Source: Gulbenkiania mobilis
GTDB taxonomy: Bacteria > Pseudomonadota > Gammaproteobacteria > Burkholderiales > Chromobacteriaceae
Assembly: GCA_004346645.1 (NCBI GenBank)
Contig: SMDA01000001.1
Location: 496,001 to 560,000, forward strand
Direction of reading: 5' to 3'
Length of the DNA: 64,000 nucleotides
Part shown: piece after piece, positions 9,157 to 17,335 of the stretch
How positions within the stretch are numbered: the first letter of the stretch is position 1
Layout: the number at the start of each line of letters is the position of its first letter
Translations under genes and position numbers: made by a program
Notes under the pieces: model-generated
What the model was told of the DNA's origin: nothing
Seen by the model: only the letters and a program-made list of their open reading frames with translations
Databases searched by the model: none

Positions 9157-9507
9157 CTAGGGGTTGAAGTAGGCCTGTCGGGCCAGTTCCCGTCCGCTCA
9201 TGTCACTGATGAGGATATCCACCCGTACCGTGCCGCCCGGCGCATAGCTCAGCAGCCCCAGCGGGGTGGGTACTCCCGTGGCGGGTGTCGGGACGATGCC
9301 GCTTTGCTGCGAACGGTTGCGATTCCCGGTTTTCTCCTGTTCCAGCGTGACCTGGTAGCGGATTGGAGTGGCGTCCTCTGCGACCCAGGCCGGGGAAAGC
9401 AGCCGCTGCCCCGCCTGATCCTTGGCGTTCAGTACGATCATGCCCTGTCCTTGAGCCGTGCCGGCGAAAAGCGCCAGCGCGCATGCCAGTTTCTTGCCTG
9501 TCTTCAT
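9157..9507 (-). CDS. csgC: Curli accessory protein, CsgC/CsgH-like
   Basis: Secreted 116-residue protein with a signal peptide (MKTGKKLACALALFAGTAQG) and a small beta-rich domain. CsgC and CsgH are periplasmic Ig-like chaperones that stop curlin from forming amyloid inside the cell. Here the assignment rests mainly on position, directly after the curlin gene in a csgB-csgA-csgC order, and on size and predicted location; no diagnostic CxC pair is visible. The sequence is rich in Gln, Thr and Pro in the middle. Confidence 0.6.
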   Translation of the reverse strand: MKTGKKLACALALFAGTAQGQGMIVLNAKDQAGQRLLSPAWVAEDATPIRYQVTLEQEKTGNRNRSQQSGIVPTPATGVPTPLGLLSYAPGGTVRVDILISDMSGRELARQAYFNP

Positions 9508-9513
9508 GATGTA

Positions 9514-9537
9514 AACGGGGGAGCATGCTCCCCCGTT
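9514..9537. terminator. Perfect 24-base palindrome between csgA and csgC
   Basis: The arms AACGGGGGAGCA/TGCTCCCCCGTT form a fully paired hairpin 18 bases after the csgA stop, followed on the minus strand by TTTAC rather than a T run. It probably acts as an attenuator or 3' stabiliser that sets csgA expression above csgC. Confidence 0.65.
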
Positions 9538-9555
9538 CCTCGCTTGGGCTAAAAC

Positions 9556-10701
9556 TTAGTTCTGGGTGACGGTAGCCACGTTGCCGGCGCCGCCTGCCTG
9601 CGTCACCGTCGCGGTGTGGCCAAGGCCGCCCTGGGTGATGGTAGCCACGTTCAGGTTGCTGCCGGTGCCCGTGCCGGTCTGGTTGACCAAGGCATAGTGC
9701 AGGCTGCCGGTTTGGGTCACGTAGGCTTCGTTGAAGCGACCGCTCTGGTTGACATCGGTCACCATGGCCAGACCGTCCTGCAGCACCACAGCCTTACCGT
9801 AGGCGAGGTTGTTCTGGTTGATGCCGGCAAGGTTGGCCGAACCCTTCTGGGTAACAGTGGCTTCGCTGTCATAGGCCGCCTTCTGGGCAATGGTGGCCTT
9901 CTGGGCGTTGCCGTCCTGATCGATCAGCGCGGTGGTGTAGTCGCTGACGTTGGTCTGGCTGATCTGGGCATCATTCAGGTTGCCCTTCTGGTTGATGGTG
10001 GCCTGCGAGTTCCAAGAATCATCCTGGAGGATCTTGGCGGTCAGACCCACGCCCTTGCCTTGGTTGATGGTGGCCTGCGAGTTGAGGCTCACGTTCTGCA
10101 CGATGTCGGCGCGGCTTTCATCGGCGTTCAGCTGCTGGATGGAAGCGGTCTGCAGGTTGCCCGTCTGGGTGATGGTGGCTTCCTTGAAGCCGTTGGTGGG
10201 CGAGAAGTCGTCCGCGTCATCCTGCTTGATGGCGGCCTTGTTCAGGTTGCCGGTCTGCAGCACTTGGGCCTCGGCGTTGTACGACCACTTCTGATCGATA
10301 TCGGCGGTGTTGCCTTCGCCCTTCGAAACGATCTCGGCCCACATCTTGATGTTGTCGGTATCGGTCTGCTTGATGGAGGCTACGTTGTTCAGGCCGTCCT
10401 GCCGGATCGCGGCTTCGGCGTTACCGGCGTCCACTTTCTGGGTGATGGTGGCCTTGTTACCGTCCTGCTTCTGCTCTACGGCAGCTTTGGCTTTCGGCGC
10501 ATCGTTCTGGTCGATGGTGGCCTGGTTGCGGTTACCAAGCTGGGTGCTGGTGGCGTTGGCCAAGGTGCTGCCCGTCTGGGTGATGACCACGTTGTTGGCA
10601 TCGCCTTCCTGATAAGCGGTGGCAGCGCTGCCGGCTGCGTGGGCTGCGGTGGCGCCGAAGGCGAGCGATACGGCAAGAGCGATGGTGTTCAGGCGTTTCA
10701 T
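9556..10701 (-). CDS. csgA: Major curlin repeat protein, unusually long
   Basis: Secreted amyloid subunit of curli fibres, 381 residues with a 22-residue signal peptide (ends AAHA). After it come about 29 short strands of the curlin type (ATINQKG, ATITQTG, ASIKQTD and similar), or some 14-15 hairpin repeats. Enterobacterial CsgA has five repeats in about 150 residues. The loops are rich in Asn, Asp and Gly, and some carry longer acidic insertions (near DADDFSPTNGF). The last repeats (ATVTQAGGAGNVATVTQN) are the most regular. Second gene of the leftward csg operon, 39 bases after csgB. Confidence 0.85.
   Translation of the reverse strand: MKRLNTIALAVSLAFGATAAHAAGSAATAYQEGDANNVVITQTGSTLANATSTQLGNRNQATIDQNDAPKAKAAVEQKQDGNKATITQKVDAGNAEAAIRQDGLNNVASIKQTDTDNIKMWAEIVSKGEGNTADIDQKWSYNAEAQVLQTGNLNKAAIKQDDADDFSPTNGFKEATITQTGNLQTASIQQLNADESRADIVQNVSLNSQATINQGKGVGLTAKILQDDSWNSQATINQKGNLNDAQISQTNVSDYTTALIDQDGNAQKATIAQKAAYDSEATVTQKGSANLAGINQNNLAYGKAVVLQDGLAMVTDVNQSGRFNEAYVTQTGSLHYALVNQTGTGTGSNLNVATITQGGLGHTATVTQAGGAGNVATVTQN
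9831..9841 (+). repeat. Uptake-sequence-like 11-mer GGTTGGCCGAA
   Basis: Exact copy preceded by AA, inside csgA, encoding Ser-Ala-Asn-Leu in a curlin loop. Confidence 0.75.
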
Positions 10702-10740
10702 ATCATTCTCCAGGGACTGCGTTGAAGTTAGGGCAACCGA

Positions 10741-11136
10741 TCAGGGCATCTGGGTAATGTTGACGACCTGATTGCTGCCTTGCTGCCAAACGGAGGCGAT
10801 CCCCCCCGTTCCAAACTGGGTGATGTTCACAAGGTTGTTGGTACCGTTCTGTGAGACCAGCGCAAAGTTGAGCAGGCCCTGCTGCTGGATGTGTGCTTCG
10901 TTGCCCTGTCCCACCTGCAGGAGGCCGGCCACATTGCCGTGGCCGCTCTGGAGCACGGTGGCCAGATTGGCCTCGCCCGTTTGACTGACGGCCGCCGCGT
11001 TGCCCAGCGCGGCTGGGGCCGGGGCGGTATAGGCTGGGGGCTGCAGGCGCAGCTCTTTCAGCAGGGCCTCTTCGGCCGGACCTCCTGCCCAGGCGGTGGC
11101 AGCCATAAGCGTCAGCAACATCACGGCAACTTTCAT
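10741..11136 (-). CDS. csgB: Minor curlin / nucleator, CsgB-like
   Basis: Secreted 131-residue protein with a signal peptide ending in TAWAG, then an Ala/Pro-rich linker. About four hairpins of curlin repeat follow (AAVSQTGEANLATVLQSG, then NEAHIQQQGLLNFALVSQNG and NNLVNITQFG). CsgB anchors and nucleates CsgA polymerisation on the cell surface. The role is taken from its short length, its first place in the operon and the less regular repeats; this family cannot be split into CsgA and CsgB with certainty by eye. Confidence 0.75.
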   Translation of the reverse strand: MKVAVMLLTLMAATAWAGGPAEEALLKELRLQPPAYTAPAPAALGNAAAVSQTGEANLATVLQSGHGNVAGLLQVGQGNEAHIQQQGLLNFALVSQNGTNNLVNITQFGTGGIASVWQQGSNQVVNITQMP

Positions 11137-11470
11137 TTGGCATCGTGCTCCCTGTGGTTGCCTGCACTATCGGCGACGCCCGGGGTTTTTCCTATCGCTG
11201 CAAAGCCTGAATTTGCAACAGCGCGTTTTCCCACCTATTACTGATTTTTCATTGGCTTACATTGCAGAAGCGGCTTTTTGAGCTAATCCGGTGAGGGGTA
11301 CGTAGAACTACGGATAGACACTGTCATAAACGCTGACGATGATGGGCGCGCCTATAAGCAGGACTTATAAAAACACTTGAAAGAGCGGATTAATGCTTTT
11401 TTCGTAGACGGGAAACGGAACACAGGGAGAGAGGATTGATGGGCTATGCAAACCATGTAGGGAGAATGCA
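11137..11470. promoter_or_regulatory. Curli divergent regulatory region
   Basis: This 334-base gene-free stretch separates csgBAC from csgDEFG and is richer in A and T than its surroundings. It holds an inverted repeat TATAAG-N5-CTTATA at 11353-11369 and a small one, CGTAG-AA-CTACG, near 11300. A GGGAGA ribosome site lies ahead of csgD. No promoter could be fixed with confidence. By analogy with other curli loci, both transcripts and CsgD binding are expected here. Confidence 0.5.
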
Positions 11471-12148
11471 ATGAAAAACGTTGTGTTTCTGGTGGACCAC
11501 CCCTCCACGCAGGACGACCTCCTGACTTCGGTCATCGAAGCCAAGCTTGGTGTGCACTGCAGCATCCAGCCCCTGAGCCAGATGACCGCGGACCGTACCC
11601 TACGGGAAGCCGCCCTCTTGGTGATGGATGCTTCCGGCATCACCGGGGCTACGCTGCCGCAGAGAGTGGACCTCCTCAGCCTGCCGCAGGATGGACCGAT
11701 GGTGGTTCTGGTGAACGTACCGGCCGAGGCACCGCTGGAACAACTGGCCCTGCGCAACAACGTACGCGGCATCTTTGTCGGTGCCTGCAGTCCCGACACC
11801 CTGATCAGAGGGATCGCACGCATGCTGGAAGGCGAGTACTGGCTGCCGCGCGAGGTGCTGCAAGCCTGCTTTGACAAGTACCGCAATCAGATGCTGACCC
11901 GGTGCGTGGACGAGGCGTTGCCAGCCCTGACGCGCAAGGAAGTGAAGACCCTGCGCCTGATCGCCCAGGGACTTTCCAACCAGGCTATTGCCGATCAGCT
12001 GTTTGTCAGCACCCACACCGTCAAAACCCATATCTACAACCTGTATCGCAAGCTCAACGTCAACAGCCGCTCGCAGGCGGTGCTGTGGGCGCTGCGCCAC
12101 TTGGGAAGCGAGTTGGCAAAGCCCGAGGTCAAGCATGAACGGCACTAG
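11471..12148 (+). CDS. csgD: LuxR-family curli regulator CsgD
   Basis: Transcription factor of 225 residues that would activate csgBAC. The N-terminal 140 residues follow an unorthodox receiver-like fold (MKNVVFLVDHPSTQDDLL at the start, VLVNVPAEAPLEQLALRN near 80). The C-terminus has a LuxR helix-turn-helix, LTRKEVKTLRLIAQGLSNQAIADQLFVSTHTVKTHIYNLYRKL (split here: recognition helix STHTVKTHIYNLYRKL). It is followed by csgE with a 14-base overlap, so the regulator is translated with the export genes. Confidence 0.88.
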   Translation: MKNVVFLVDHPSTQDDLLTSVIEAKLGVHCSIQPLSQMTADRTLREAALLVMDASGITGATLPQRVDLLSLPQDGPMVVLVNVPAEAPLEQLALRNNVRGIFVGACSPDTLIRGIARMLEGEYWLPREVLQACFDKYRNQMLTRCVDEALPALTRKEVKTLRLIAQGLSNQAIADQLFVSTHTVKTHIYNLYRKLNVNSRSQAVLWALRHLGSELAKPEVKHERH

Positions 12149-12533
12149 TGCCGTCCTCGGGCTATGCCTGCTCACCGTGGCCCTGCAGCCTGTGCAGGCG
12201 GCGGAGGAGGCACTGGCCAGCCACTGGGTGACCGACCGCACGGTCTCGGCCATGGGCAAGGATTTCTTCCGTCGCTTCGAGGCCGGCTGGCAGGAGGAGG
12301 TGTTGCCGCGCGAAGTGGCGATTTCCGTGGTGGAACGTCCGTCGGCCCGCTGGGGCAACCTGGTGCAGGTGGAATACGGGCAGTACCTGCTTTATCGCGG
12401 CGTGCTCAGCCAGACACGCCGCTGGACGATCGAGAGCCTGGCCGAACAGGCCGTACCGGCCGCTGCGCAGCGGCTGACCGAACTGATCCTGCTGTCCCGG
12501 TACGAAACCGACCTGGGCAAGGACGAATTTTAG
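12135..12533 (+). CDS. csgE: Curli assembly specificity factor CsgE
   Basis: Periplasmic 132-residue protein with a signal peptide ending in VQAAEE; CsgE caps the CsgG channel and directs curlin subunits to it. Recognisable CsgE features are TVSAMGKDFFRRFEAGW, the NLVQVEYGQYLLYRGVLSQTRR segment near residue 85 and a C-terminal helix ending in YETDLGKDEF. The ATG at 12135 lies inside the end of csgD in another frame; the signal peptide then starts correctly, which decides the start. Confidence 0.86.
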   Translation: MNGTSAVLGLCLLTVALQPVQAAEEALASHWVTDRTVSAMGKDFFRRFEAGWQEEVLPREVAISVVERPSARWGNLVQVEYGQYLLYRGVLSQTRRWTIESLAEQAVPAAAQRLTELILLSRYETDLGKDEF

Positions 12534-12544
12534 GAGAGGGCTTC

Positions 12545-12967
12545 ATGAAAATGCTTGCAGCGGTACTGGGGTGCCTGGCGTGCAGTGCCGGCGCCACCGA
12601 ACTCGTGTTCACACCGGTCAACCCCTCGTTCGGTGGCAGCCCGCTCAATGGCAGTTGGCTGCTCGGCAGCGCCCAAGCCCAGAACGACTACAAGGACCCA
12701 TCCCTGCCTTCTTACGGCTCTCGCTCGTCCAGCCAGTCCTCGCTGGACCGTTTCAACGAACGCCTGCAGATGACCATCCTTGACCGGCTGGCCAGCAGCG
12801 TGTCGAGCAACATCATCGACACCAGTGGCAACTTCCATCCGGGCGAGATCGACACCGGTGCCTTCCACATTGTGGTGCAGGACATCGGCAACGGTATGGT
12901 GCGGGTAACCACTACCGACAAGTCCACCGGGGCCACCTCGGTGTTCGAAGTCAGCAACCGCCTGTAA
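12545..12967 (+). CDS. csgF: Curli assembly factor CsgF
   Basis: Secreted 140-residue protein that couples the CsgG pore to the surface nucleator. After the signal peptide (ends SAGA) comes the family hallmark TELVFTPVNPSFGGSPLNG, the N-terminal segment of CsgF that inserts into the CsgG channel. The rest has the QMTILDRLASSVSSNI helix near 75 and a C-terminal strand region TTTDKSTGATSVFEVSN. It lies 11 bases after csgE and 12 bases before csgG. Confidence 0.92.
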   Translation: MKMLAAVLGCLACSAGATELVFTPVNPSFGGSPLNGSWLLGSAQAQNDYKDPSLPSYGSRSSSQSSLDRFNERLQMTILDRLASSVSSNIIDTSGNFHPGEIDTGAFHIVVQDIGNGMVRVTTTDKSTGATSVFEVSNRL

Positions 12968-12979
12968 AGGGAGAGCCCT

Positions 12980-13825
12980 TTGAAACGATTGCTCATGATG
13001 CTGCTTGCTGCCGGCCTCGTGTCCGGCTGCGCCACGCTGGACCCCAACAAGGGCAAGCCCGCTGCAGTGGGCGAGGACGCTCCGGTGCTGACCCCGATGT
13101 CCTCCACGCACAAGGATCTGCTTAACCTGCCGCCGGCCCGCGGCCCCATCGTGGCGGCGGTTTACAACTTCCGTGACCAGACAGGACAGTTCAAGCCCAC
13201 CGCGGACAGTTCTTACTCCACCGCTGTGACGCAGGGCGCCACCTCAATGCTGATCAAGGCCATGCTTGACTCGGGCTGGTTCGTGCCGGTGGAGCGCGAA
13301 GGGCTGCAGAATCTGCTGACCGAGCGCAAGATCATCCGCTCTACCGAAGAAAAAGGGGTGGCCCCGGTGGAACTGCCCAACCTGATGGCAGCAGGCATCC
13401 TGCTCGAAGGCGGGATCATCGGCTACGAGACCAACGTGAAGACAGGCGGCGGTGGGGCGCGCTATCTGGGAATCGGGCTGTCCGACATGTACCGGACGGA
13501 CCAGGTCACGATCAACCTGCGAGCGGTGGACATTCGCTCGGGCCGTATCCTCAGCAGCATCTCCACTACCAAGGCTATCCTCTCGTACAAGCTCAGCGGC
13601 GACGTCTACAAGTTCATCAAGTTCAAGAGCCTGCTGGAACTGGAGGCAGGCTATACCCGCAACGAGCCAGTGCAGCTGTGCGTGCAGGACGCGATCGAGG
13701 CCGGGCTGATCTACCTCATCACCAAGGGGATCAAGGACAACCATTGGACCTTGCGCAACAATGTCGACCTGCAGTCGCCAGTGCTGCAACGCTACCTGCA
13801 GGAGCTGGTAGCCCCCGCAGCCTGA
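12980..13825 (+). CDS. csgG: Curli secretion channel lipoprotein CsgG
   Basis: Outer-membrane lipoprotein of 281 residues that forms the nonameric curli export pore. It begins at a TTG codon; the resulting leader MKRLLMMLLAAGLVSGCATL has a clear lipobox (VSGC). CsgG features follow: VAAVYNFRDQTGQFKP near residue 60, the GWFVPVEREGLQNLLTERKIIR helix near 95, GGIIGYETNVKTGGGGARYLGIG for the transmembrane hairpin near 145 and the LELEAGYTRNEP region near 220. It ends the csgDEFG operon before a terminator. Confidence 0.92.
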   Translation: MKRLLMMLLAAGLVSGCATLDPNKGKPAAVGEDAPVLTPMSSTHKDLLNLPPARGPIVAAVYNFRDQTGQFKPTADSSYSTAVTQGATSMLIKAMLDSGWFVPVEREGLQNLLTERKIIRSTEEKGVAPVELPNLMAAGILLEGGIIGYETNVKTGGGGARYLGIGLSDMYRTDQVTINLRAVDIRSGRILSSISTTKAILSYKLSGDVYKFIKFKSLLELEAGYTRNEPVQLCVQDAIEAGLIYLITKGIKDNHWTLRNNVDLQSPVLQRYLQELVAPAA

Positions 13826-13862
13826 GCACGGTCCGCTGCCGGCTCCATCACCATAAAACAAA

Positions 13863-13884
13863 AACGGCCCCGAGCGGGGCCGTT
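13863..13884. terminator. Bidirectional hairpin between csgG and the acyl-CoA dehydrogenase
   Basis: An AACGGCCCC-GAGC-GGGGCCGTT hairpin lies between the converging genes; A runs precede it and T-rich sequence follows. Confidence 0.8.
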
Positions 13885-13907
13885 CTCACTGGAGCATAAC
13901 CGTTACC

Positions 13908-15692
13908 TCAGAAGGCGAACTGCTCTTCCGGCAGAGCCATCAGCGGTTTGGCGCCAGTCTTGATGGTCGCCATCAGTGTGTGCACTTCCGGCAGAAGCTT
14001 GGCGAAATAGAAGCGGGCGGTGGTGATCTTTGCCTGGTAGAAGGCATCCTCACCCTGACCCAGCTTCTCGTAGGCCACCGCAGCCATGCGGGCCCACAGC
14101 CACGCATAGGTGACATGACCAATCAGGCGCAGGAAGTCGGTCGCAGCCGCGCCCACGTCGTCGCGGTTTTTCATGGCATTCATTGCCAGGCCCATGGTCA
14201 GTTCGCCGGCATCCTTCAGCAGTTGCGTCAGCGGGGCTACGAATTCCTTGAGGTTCTCGTTGCCTTCGTTGGCCTGGCAGAAGGCGAAGATCTGCGCGCT
14301 GAATTTGCGCAGTTTCTGGCCTTGGTCCATCAGCACCTTGCGGCCAATGAGGTCGAGTGCCTGAATGCCGTTGGTACCTTCGTAGATCTGCGAGATGCGG
14401 CAGTCGCGCACCAACTGCTCCATGCCCCATTCGCGGATGTAGCCGTGGCCGCCGAACACTTGCATGCCCAGGTTGGTGGCCAGATAGCCGTTGTCAGTCA
14501 TGAACGCCTTGGCAACCGGGGTGAGCAGGGCTACCAGATCGGCCGCATCCTTGCGTGCCTCGGCATCCGGATGCTTTTCTTCGATGTCCAGCTGCAGCGC
14601 GAGCAGGGCAGTCAGGGCACGGCCGGCTTCGGTGTAGGCTTTCTGCGTCAGCAGCATGCGGCGTACGTCGGGGTGCACGATGATCGGGTCCGCCGGCTTG
14701 TCCGGCTGGGCCGGGCCGTTGGCGGCGCGCATCTGCAGGCGCTCGCGGGCGTAGGCGAGAGCGCCCTGATACGAGGCCTCGCCCAAGCCCAAGCCCTGCA
14801 TGCCGCATCCCAGGCGGGCAGCATTCATCATGGTGAACATGCAAGCCAGCCCCTTGTTCGGCTCACCGATCAGGAAGCCCCGGGCGCCCTCGAAGTTGAG
14901 CACGGCGGTGGCGTTGGCCTTGATGCCCATCTTGTGTTCCAGGCTGCCGCAGAACACGCCGTTGCGGCTGCCGTCCTGCATGAACTTGGGCACGATAAAC
15001 AGCGAGATGCCCTTCACATCCTTGGGGGCATCCGGCAGACGGGCGAGCACCAGATGGATGATGTTGTCCGACAGGTCGTGTTCGCCGGCCGAGATGAAAA
15101 TCTTGGTGCCGGTGATGGCATAGCTGCCGTCCCCGTTCGGTTCTGCACGAGTCTTGAGCAGGCCAAGGTCAGTGCCACAGTGCGGCTCGGTCAGGCACAT
15201 GGTACCGGTCCATTCGCCAGAAACCAGCTTGGGCAGGTAGGTGGCCTTCTGCTCGTCGGTGCCGTGCACGTGGATGGCGGAGTAGGCGCCATGTGACAGG
15301 CCAGGATACATCGACCAGGCAACGTTGGCCGAACACTGCATTTCCATCACCGGGAACGCCAGTGCCTTGGGCATGCCCTGGCCACCATACTCGGGGTTGC
15401 AGTCGAGGCCGGGGAAGCCCAGCTCGCAGTACTGTTTGTAGGCTTCACGGAAGCCGGCCGGCGTGGTCACACTGTGGGTGGTGGCCTCGAAGTGGCAGCC
15501 TTCTTCATCCGCCGTGCGGTTCAGCGGTGCGAGTTCGTTCTCGCAGAACTGGGCGGCTGCCTCGAGGTAGGAATTGAAGATGTCTTCGGTGGCTTCCTCA
15601 TAACCCGGCAGTTGGGGAAGCACTTCCTGAACTTTGATCAGCTCGTTCAGGACAAAGTGAAAATCGCGCAGGGGGGCTTTGTAAGCGGGCAT
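13908..15692 (-). CDS. Large acyl-CoA dehydrogenase (DmdC/FadE-like)
   Basis: FAD acyl-CoA dehydrogenase of 594 residues, the length of the DmdC-type subgroup with an extra C-terminal domain. N-terminal extension MPAYKAPLRDFHFVLNELI is typical of it. Landmarks are GTMCLTEPHCGTDLGLLKT near residue 160, KIFISAGEHDLSDNIIHLVLARLP near 195 and LRQVFGGHGYIREWGMEQ-type sequence near 430. RISQIYEGTNGIQALDLIGRK follows. It could act on medium or long fatty acyl-CoA or 3-methylmercaptopropionyl-CoA; the sequence does not tell which. The start ATG has an AGGAGA site. It is a single gene facing csgG. Confidence 0.85.
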   Translation of the reverse strand: MPAYKAPLRDFHFVLNELIKVQEVLPQLPGYEEATEDIFNSYLEAAAQFCENELAPLNRTADEEGCHFEATTHSVTTPAGFREAYKQYCELGFPGLDCNPEYGGQGMPKALAFPVMEMQCSANVAWSMYPGLSHGAYSAIHVHGTDEQKATYLPKLVSGEWTGTMCLTEPHCGTDLGLLKTRAEPNGDGSYAITGTKIFISAGEHDLSDNIIHLVLARLPDAPKDVKGISLFIVPKFMQDGSRNGVFCGSLEHKMGIKANATAVLNFEGARGFLIGEPNKGLACMFTMMNAARLGCGMQGLGLGEASYQGALAYARERLQMRAANGPAQPDKPADPIIVHPDVRRMLLTQKAYTEAGRALTALLALQLDIEEKHPDAEARKDAADLVALLTPVAKAFMTDNGYLATNLGMQVFGGHGYIREWGMEQLVRDCRISQIYEGTNGIQALDLIGRKVLMDQGQKLRKFSAQIFAFCQANEGNENLKEFVAPLTQLLKDAGELTMGLAMNAMKNRDDVGAAATDFLRLIGHVTYAWLWARMAAVAYEKLGQGEDAFYQAKITTARFYFAKLLPEVHTLMATIKTGAKPLMALPEEQFAF

Positions 15693-15902
15693 GCAGGGTC
15701 TCCTGGTTTGTTGCGCAGCCTGGCTGTGCCAGGTCGGTTTTCCCAATGGCCGGGTGGGGCGGCCTGTTTTTATTCAAACGCTTGTTTAAATTATTGCCGC
15801 CGATTTGGCAAGGGGCAAGGCAAAATTCCCGCTGACGGTTGTGCCGATGCCACAGCCATAAATGCCGTTGCGGCCGATAGGCCTTCTTAGGAGCCCAAAC
15901 AC

Positions 15903-16463
15903 GTGCGCCACCATTTGCGCCACCGCCTGCCATCGCCCTCACGCGTGCTGGACACGCCTGGCCTGCGCTGGCTTCGCCCTTGGCTGGATCACCCGGCTTT
16001 GTGGGGGCTACAGCGCCGCCGGGTGGCCATGGGGTTTGCGGTGGGAATGTTCTCAGGCCTGATGCCAGGGCCCACGCAGATGCTGACCGCGGGCGTGCTG
16101 GCCCTACTGTTGCGGGTCAACCTGCCGGTGGCCCTGCTGACCACGCTCTACACCAATCCCTTCACCTACCTGCCGCTCTACTATCTGGCCTATCGCTATG
16201 GTTGTCTGTTACTCGGGCAGGATACGGGCAGTACAATGTCGCTTTCCTCGCTGTCCCAGCCCGGCCACTGGCGGGTTCACGAGGTGCTCGCCTGGCTGGA
16301 AGGCCTGGGCTGGCCCCTGCTGGTAGGCGTGCTGGCCTTGGGGCTGACGCTGGCGCTGGCGGGCTATGCCTTGGTCGCGGTATCGTGGCGCTGCGCCGTG
16401 GGGCGCGCCTGGCGCAAGAGAAAGGAATCGCGTGGAGCTGACGGAACATACCCTGCAGAGTGA
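15903..16463 (+). CDS. DUF2062 membrane protein
   Basis: Predicted inner-membrane protein of 186 residues, function unknown. It starts at GTG with a TAGGAG site. The DUF2062 core is the segment RRRVAMGFAVGMFSGLMPGPTQMLTAGVLALLLRVN (residues about 40-75) followed by TTLYTNPFTYLPLYYLAY, and a second hydrophobic pair lies near residues 140-165. The family is common in proteobacteria and often lies near lipid or cell-envelope genes. Its end overlaps the next NUDIX gene by 32 bases. Confidence 0.8.
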   Translation: MRHHLRHRLPSPSRVLDTPGLRWLRPWLDHPALWGLQRRRVAMGFAVGMFSGLMPGPTQMLTAGVLALLLRVNLPVALLTTLYTNPFTYLPLYYLAYRYGCLLLGQDTGSTMSLSSLSQPGHWRVHEVLAWLEGLGWPLLVGVLALGLTLALAGYALVAVSWRCAVGRAWRKRKESRGADGTYPAE

Positions 16464-16989
16464 AACGGCCTATGCCGGGGGTTTTCTGCAGGTGAAGAAA
16501 GACACGGTGCGCCTACCAGATGGCAAGGAGGCCAACCGCGAGTACATCCGCCATCCCGGTGCCGTGGCCGTCCTGGCGCTGGACGATGCCGGCCATCTGG
16601 TGATGGTGCGGCAGTACCGTTACCCGGTGGGGCGTACCTTTGTGGAAATTCCCGCGGGCAAGATCGATGCGGGCGAGGCCCCGCATCTCACCGCACGCCG
16701 CGAGTTGCGCGAGGAAACCGGTTACCAGGCGGACGAGTGGCTGTTCCTTGGGACGGCCTATCCCTGCATTGGTTATTCGGACGAGTGCATCCACTATTAT
16801 CTCGCGCGTGGCCTCACCCTCAGCGAGAGTACGCCCGACGAGGGCGAGTTCGTGGAAACGCTGTGCCTGCCGCTTGCCGAGGTGCGCACCCGTTCGCTCC
16901 GTGGGGAGGTCTGTGACAGCAAGACGCTGGTGGGGCTGTACTGGCTGGATGCATGGCAGAACGGGAGCCTGCTCGGTGAGCGGATTTGA
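16432..16989 (+). CDS. nudF: NUDIX hydrolase, ADP-ribose pyrophosphatase-like
   Basis: Hydrolase of 185 residues that would cleave ADP-ribose to AMP and ribose-5-phosphate. The NUDIX box GKIDAGEAPHLTARRELREETGY is at about residues 74-96, preceded by the substrate-loop element VRQYRYPVGRTFVEIPAG. YPCIGYSDECIHYYLARGL follows. The GTG at 16432 was chosen because AAGGAA lies just upstream and the protein then begins MELTEHTLQSE as in relatives; a longer in-frame ATG start at 16366 would lie deep in the DUF2062 gene. Confidence 0.86.
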   Translation: MELTEHTLQSETAYAGGFLQVKKDTVRLPDGKEANREYIRHPGAVAVLALDDAGHLVMVRQYRYPVGRTFVEIPAGKIDAGEAPHLTARRELREETGYQADEWLFLGTAYPCIGYSDECIHYYLARGLTLSESTPDEGEFVETLCLPLAEVRTRSLRGEVCDSKTLVGLYWLDAWQNGSLLGERI

Positions 16990-17293
16990 CCCCCGCAGCG
17001 ACCGGCGCGTGGCCCGACGCATCCGCATGGGGTGCAAGGCTCGCATCCGGTCGCTGAACACCGGCGAAACGCACTACGGCGAGTGTACCGATCTGTCGGT
17101 GGATGGCATGGCGTTGCGCACTCTGTTCGTGCCCCAGTTCGGCGAGCGCCTGCATGTGCTGGTGCTGGTCCCCCCGGTGGGCGGATTACCGGGACGGCCG
17201 CTCGAGGCACGGGTAGAGGTACGCCGCTGCAACGAGATCGAGCGCGGTCGGCTGTACGAGATCGGCGTGCGCATCATCGAGCGCTTGGGCTGA
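16976..17293 (+). CDS. PilZ-domain protein, candidate c-di-GMP receptor
   Basis: A single PilZ domain of 105 residues. Both c-di-GMP contact motifs are present: RRVARR (RxxxR) near residue 10 and DLSVDGMAL (D/NxSxxG) near 38. The GTG at 16976 overlaps the end of the NUDIX gene by 14 bases and has GGGAG upstream. It could link second-messenger level to curli, made from a locus a few kb away, or to type IV pili, but no partner is encoded beside it. Confidence 0.85.
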   Translation: MSGFDPRSDRRVARRIRMGCKARIRSLNTGETHYGECTDLSVDGMALRTLFVPQFGERLHVLVLVPPVGGLPGRPLEARVEVRRCNEIERGRLYEIGVRIIERLG

Positions 17294-17310
17294 GACCGTA
17301 TCTCCTTTTT

Positions 17311-17335
17311 ACTGCACCGCCCGGTGCAGTTTTTC
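17311..17335 (+). terminator. Rho-independent terminator after the PilZ gene
   Basis: ACTGCACCG/CGGTGCAGT hairpin followed by TTTTTCTTTT. Confidence 0.88.

Noticed and set aside
9556-10701. Possible tandem DNA repeat or CRISPR-like array
   Set aside because: The periodicity is at protein level, units vary in length and sequence, and there are no identical repeats with unique spacers.
9616-10725. 369-codon plus-strand frame opposite csgA, with regular Gly/Leu repeats
   Set aside because: The regularity is the reverse image of the curlin repeats, not a second protein.
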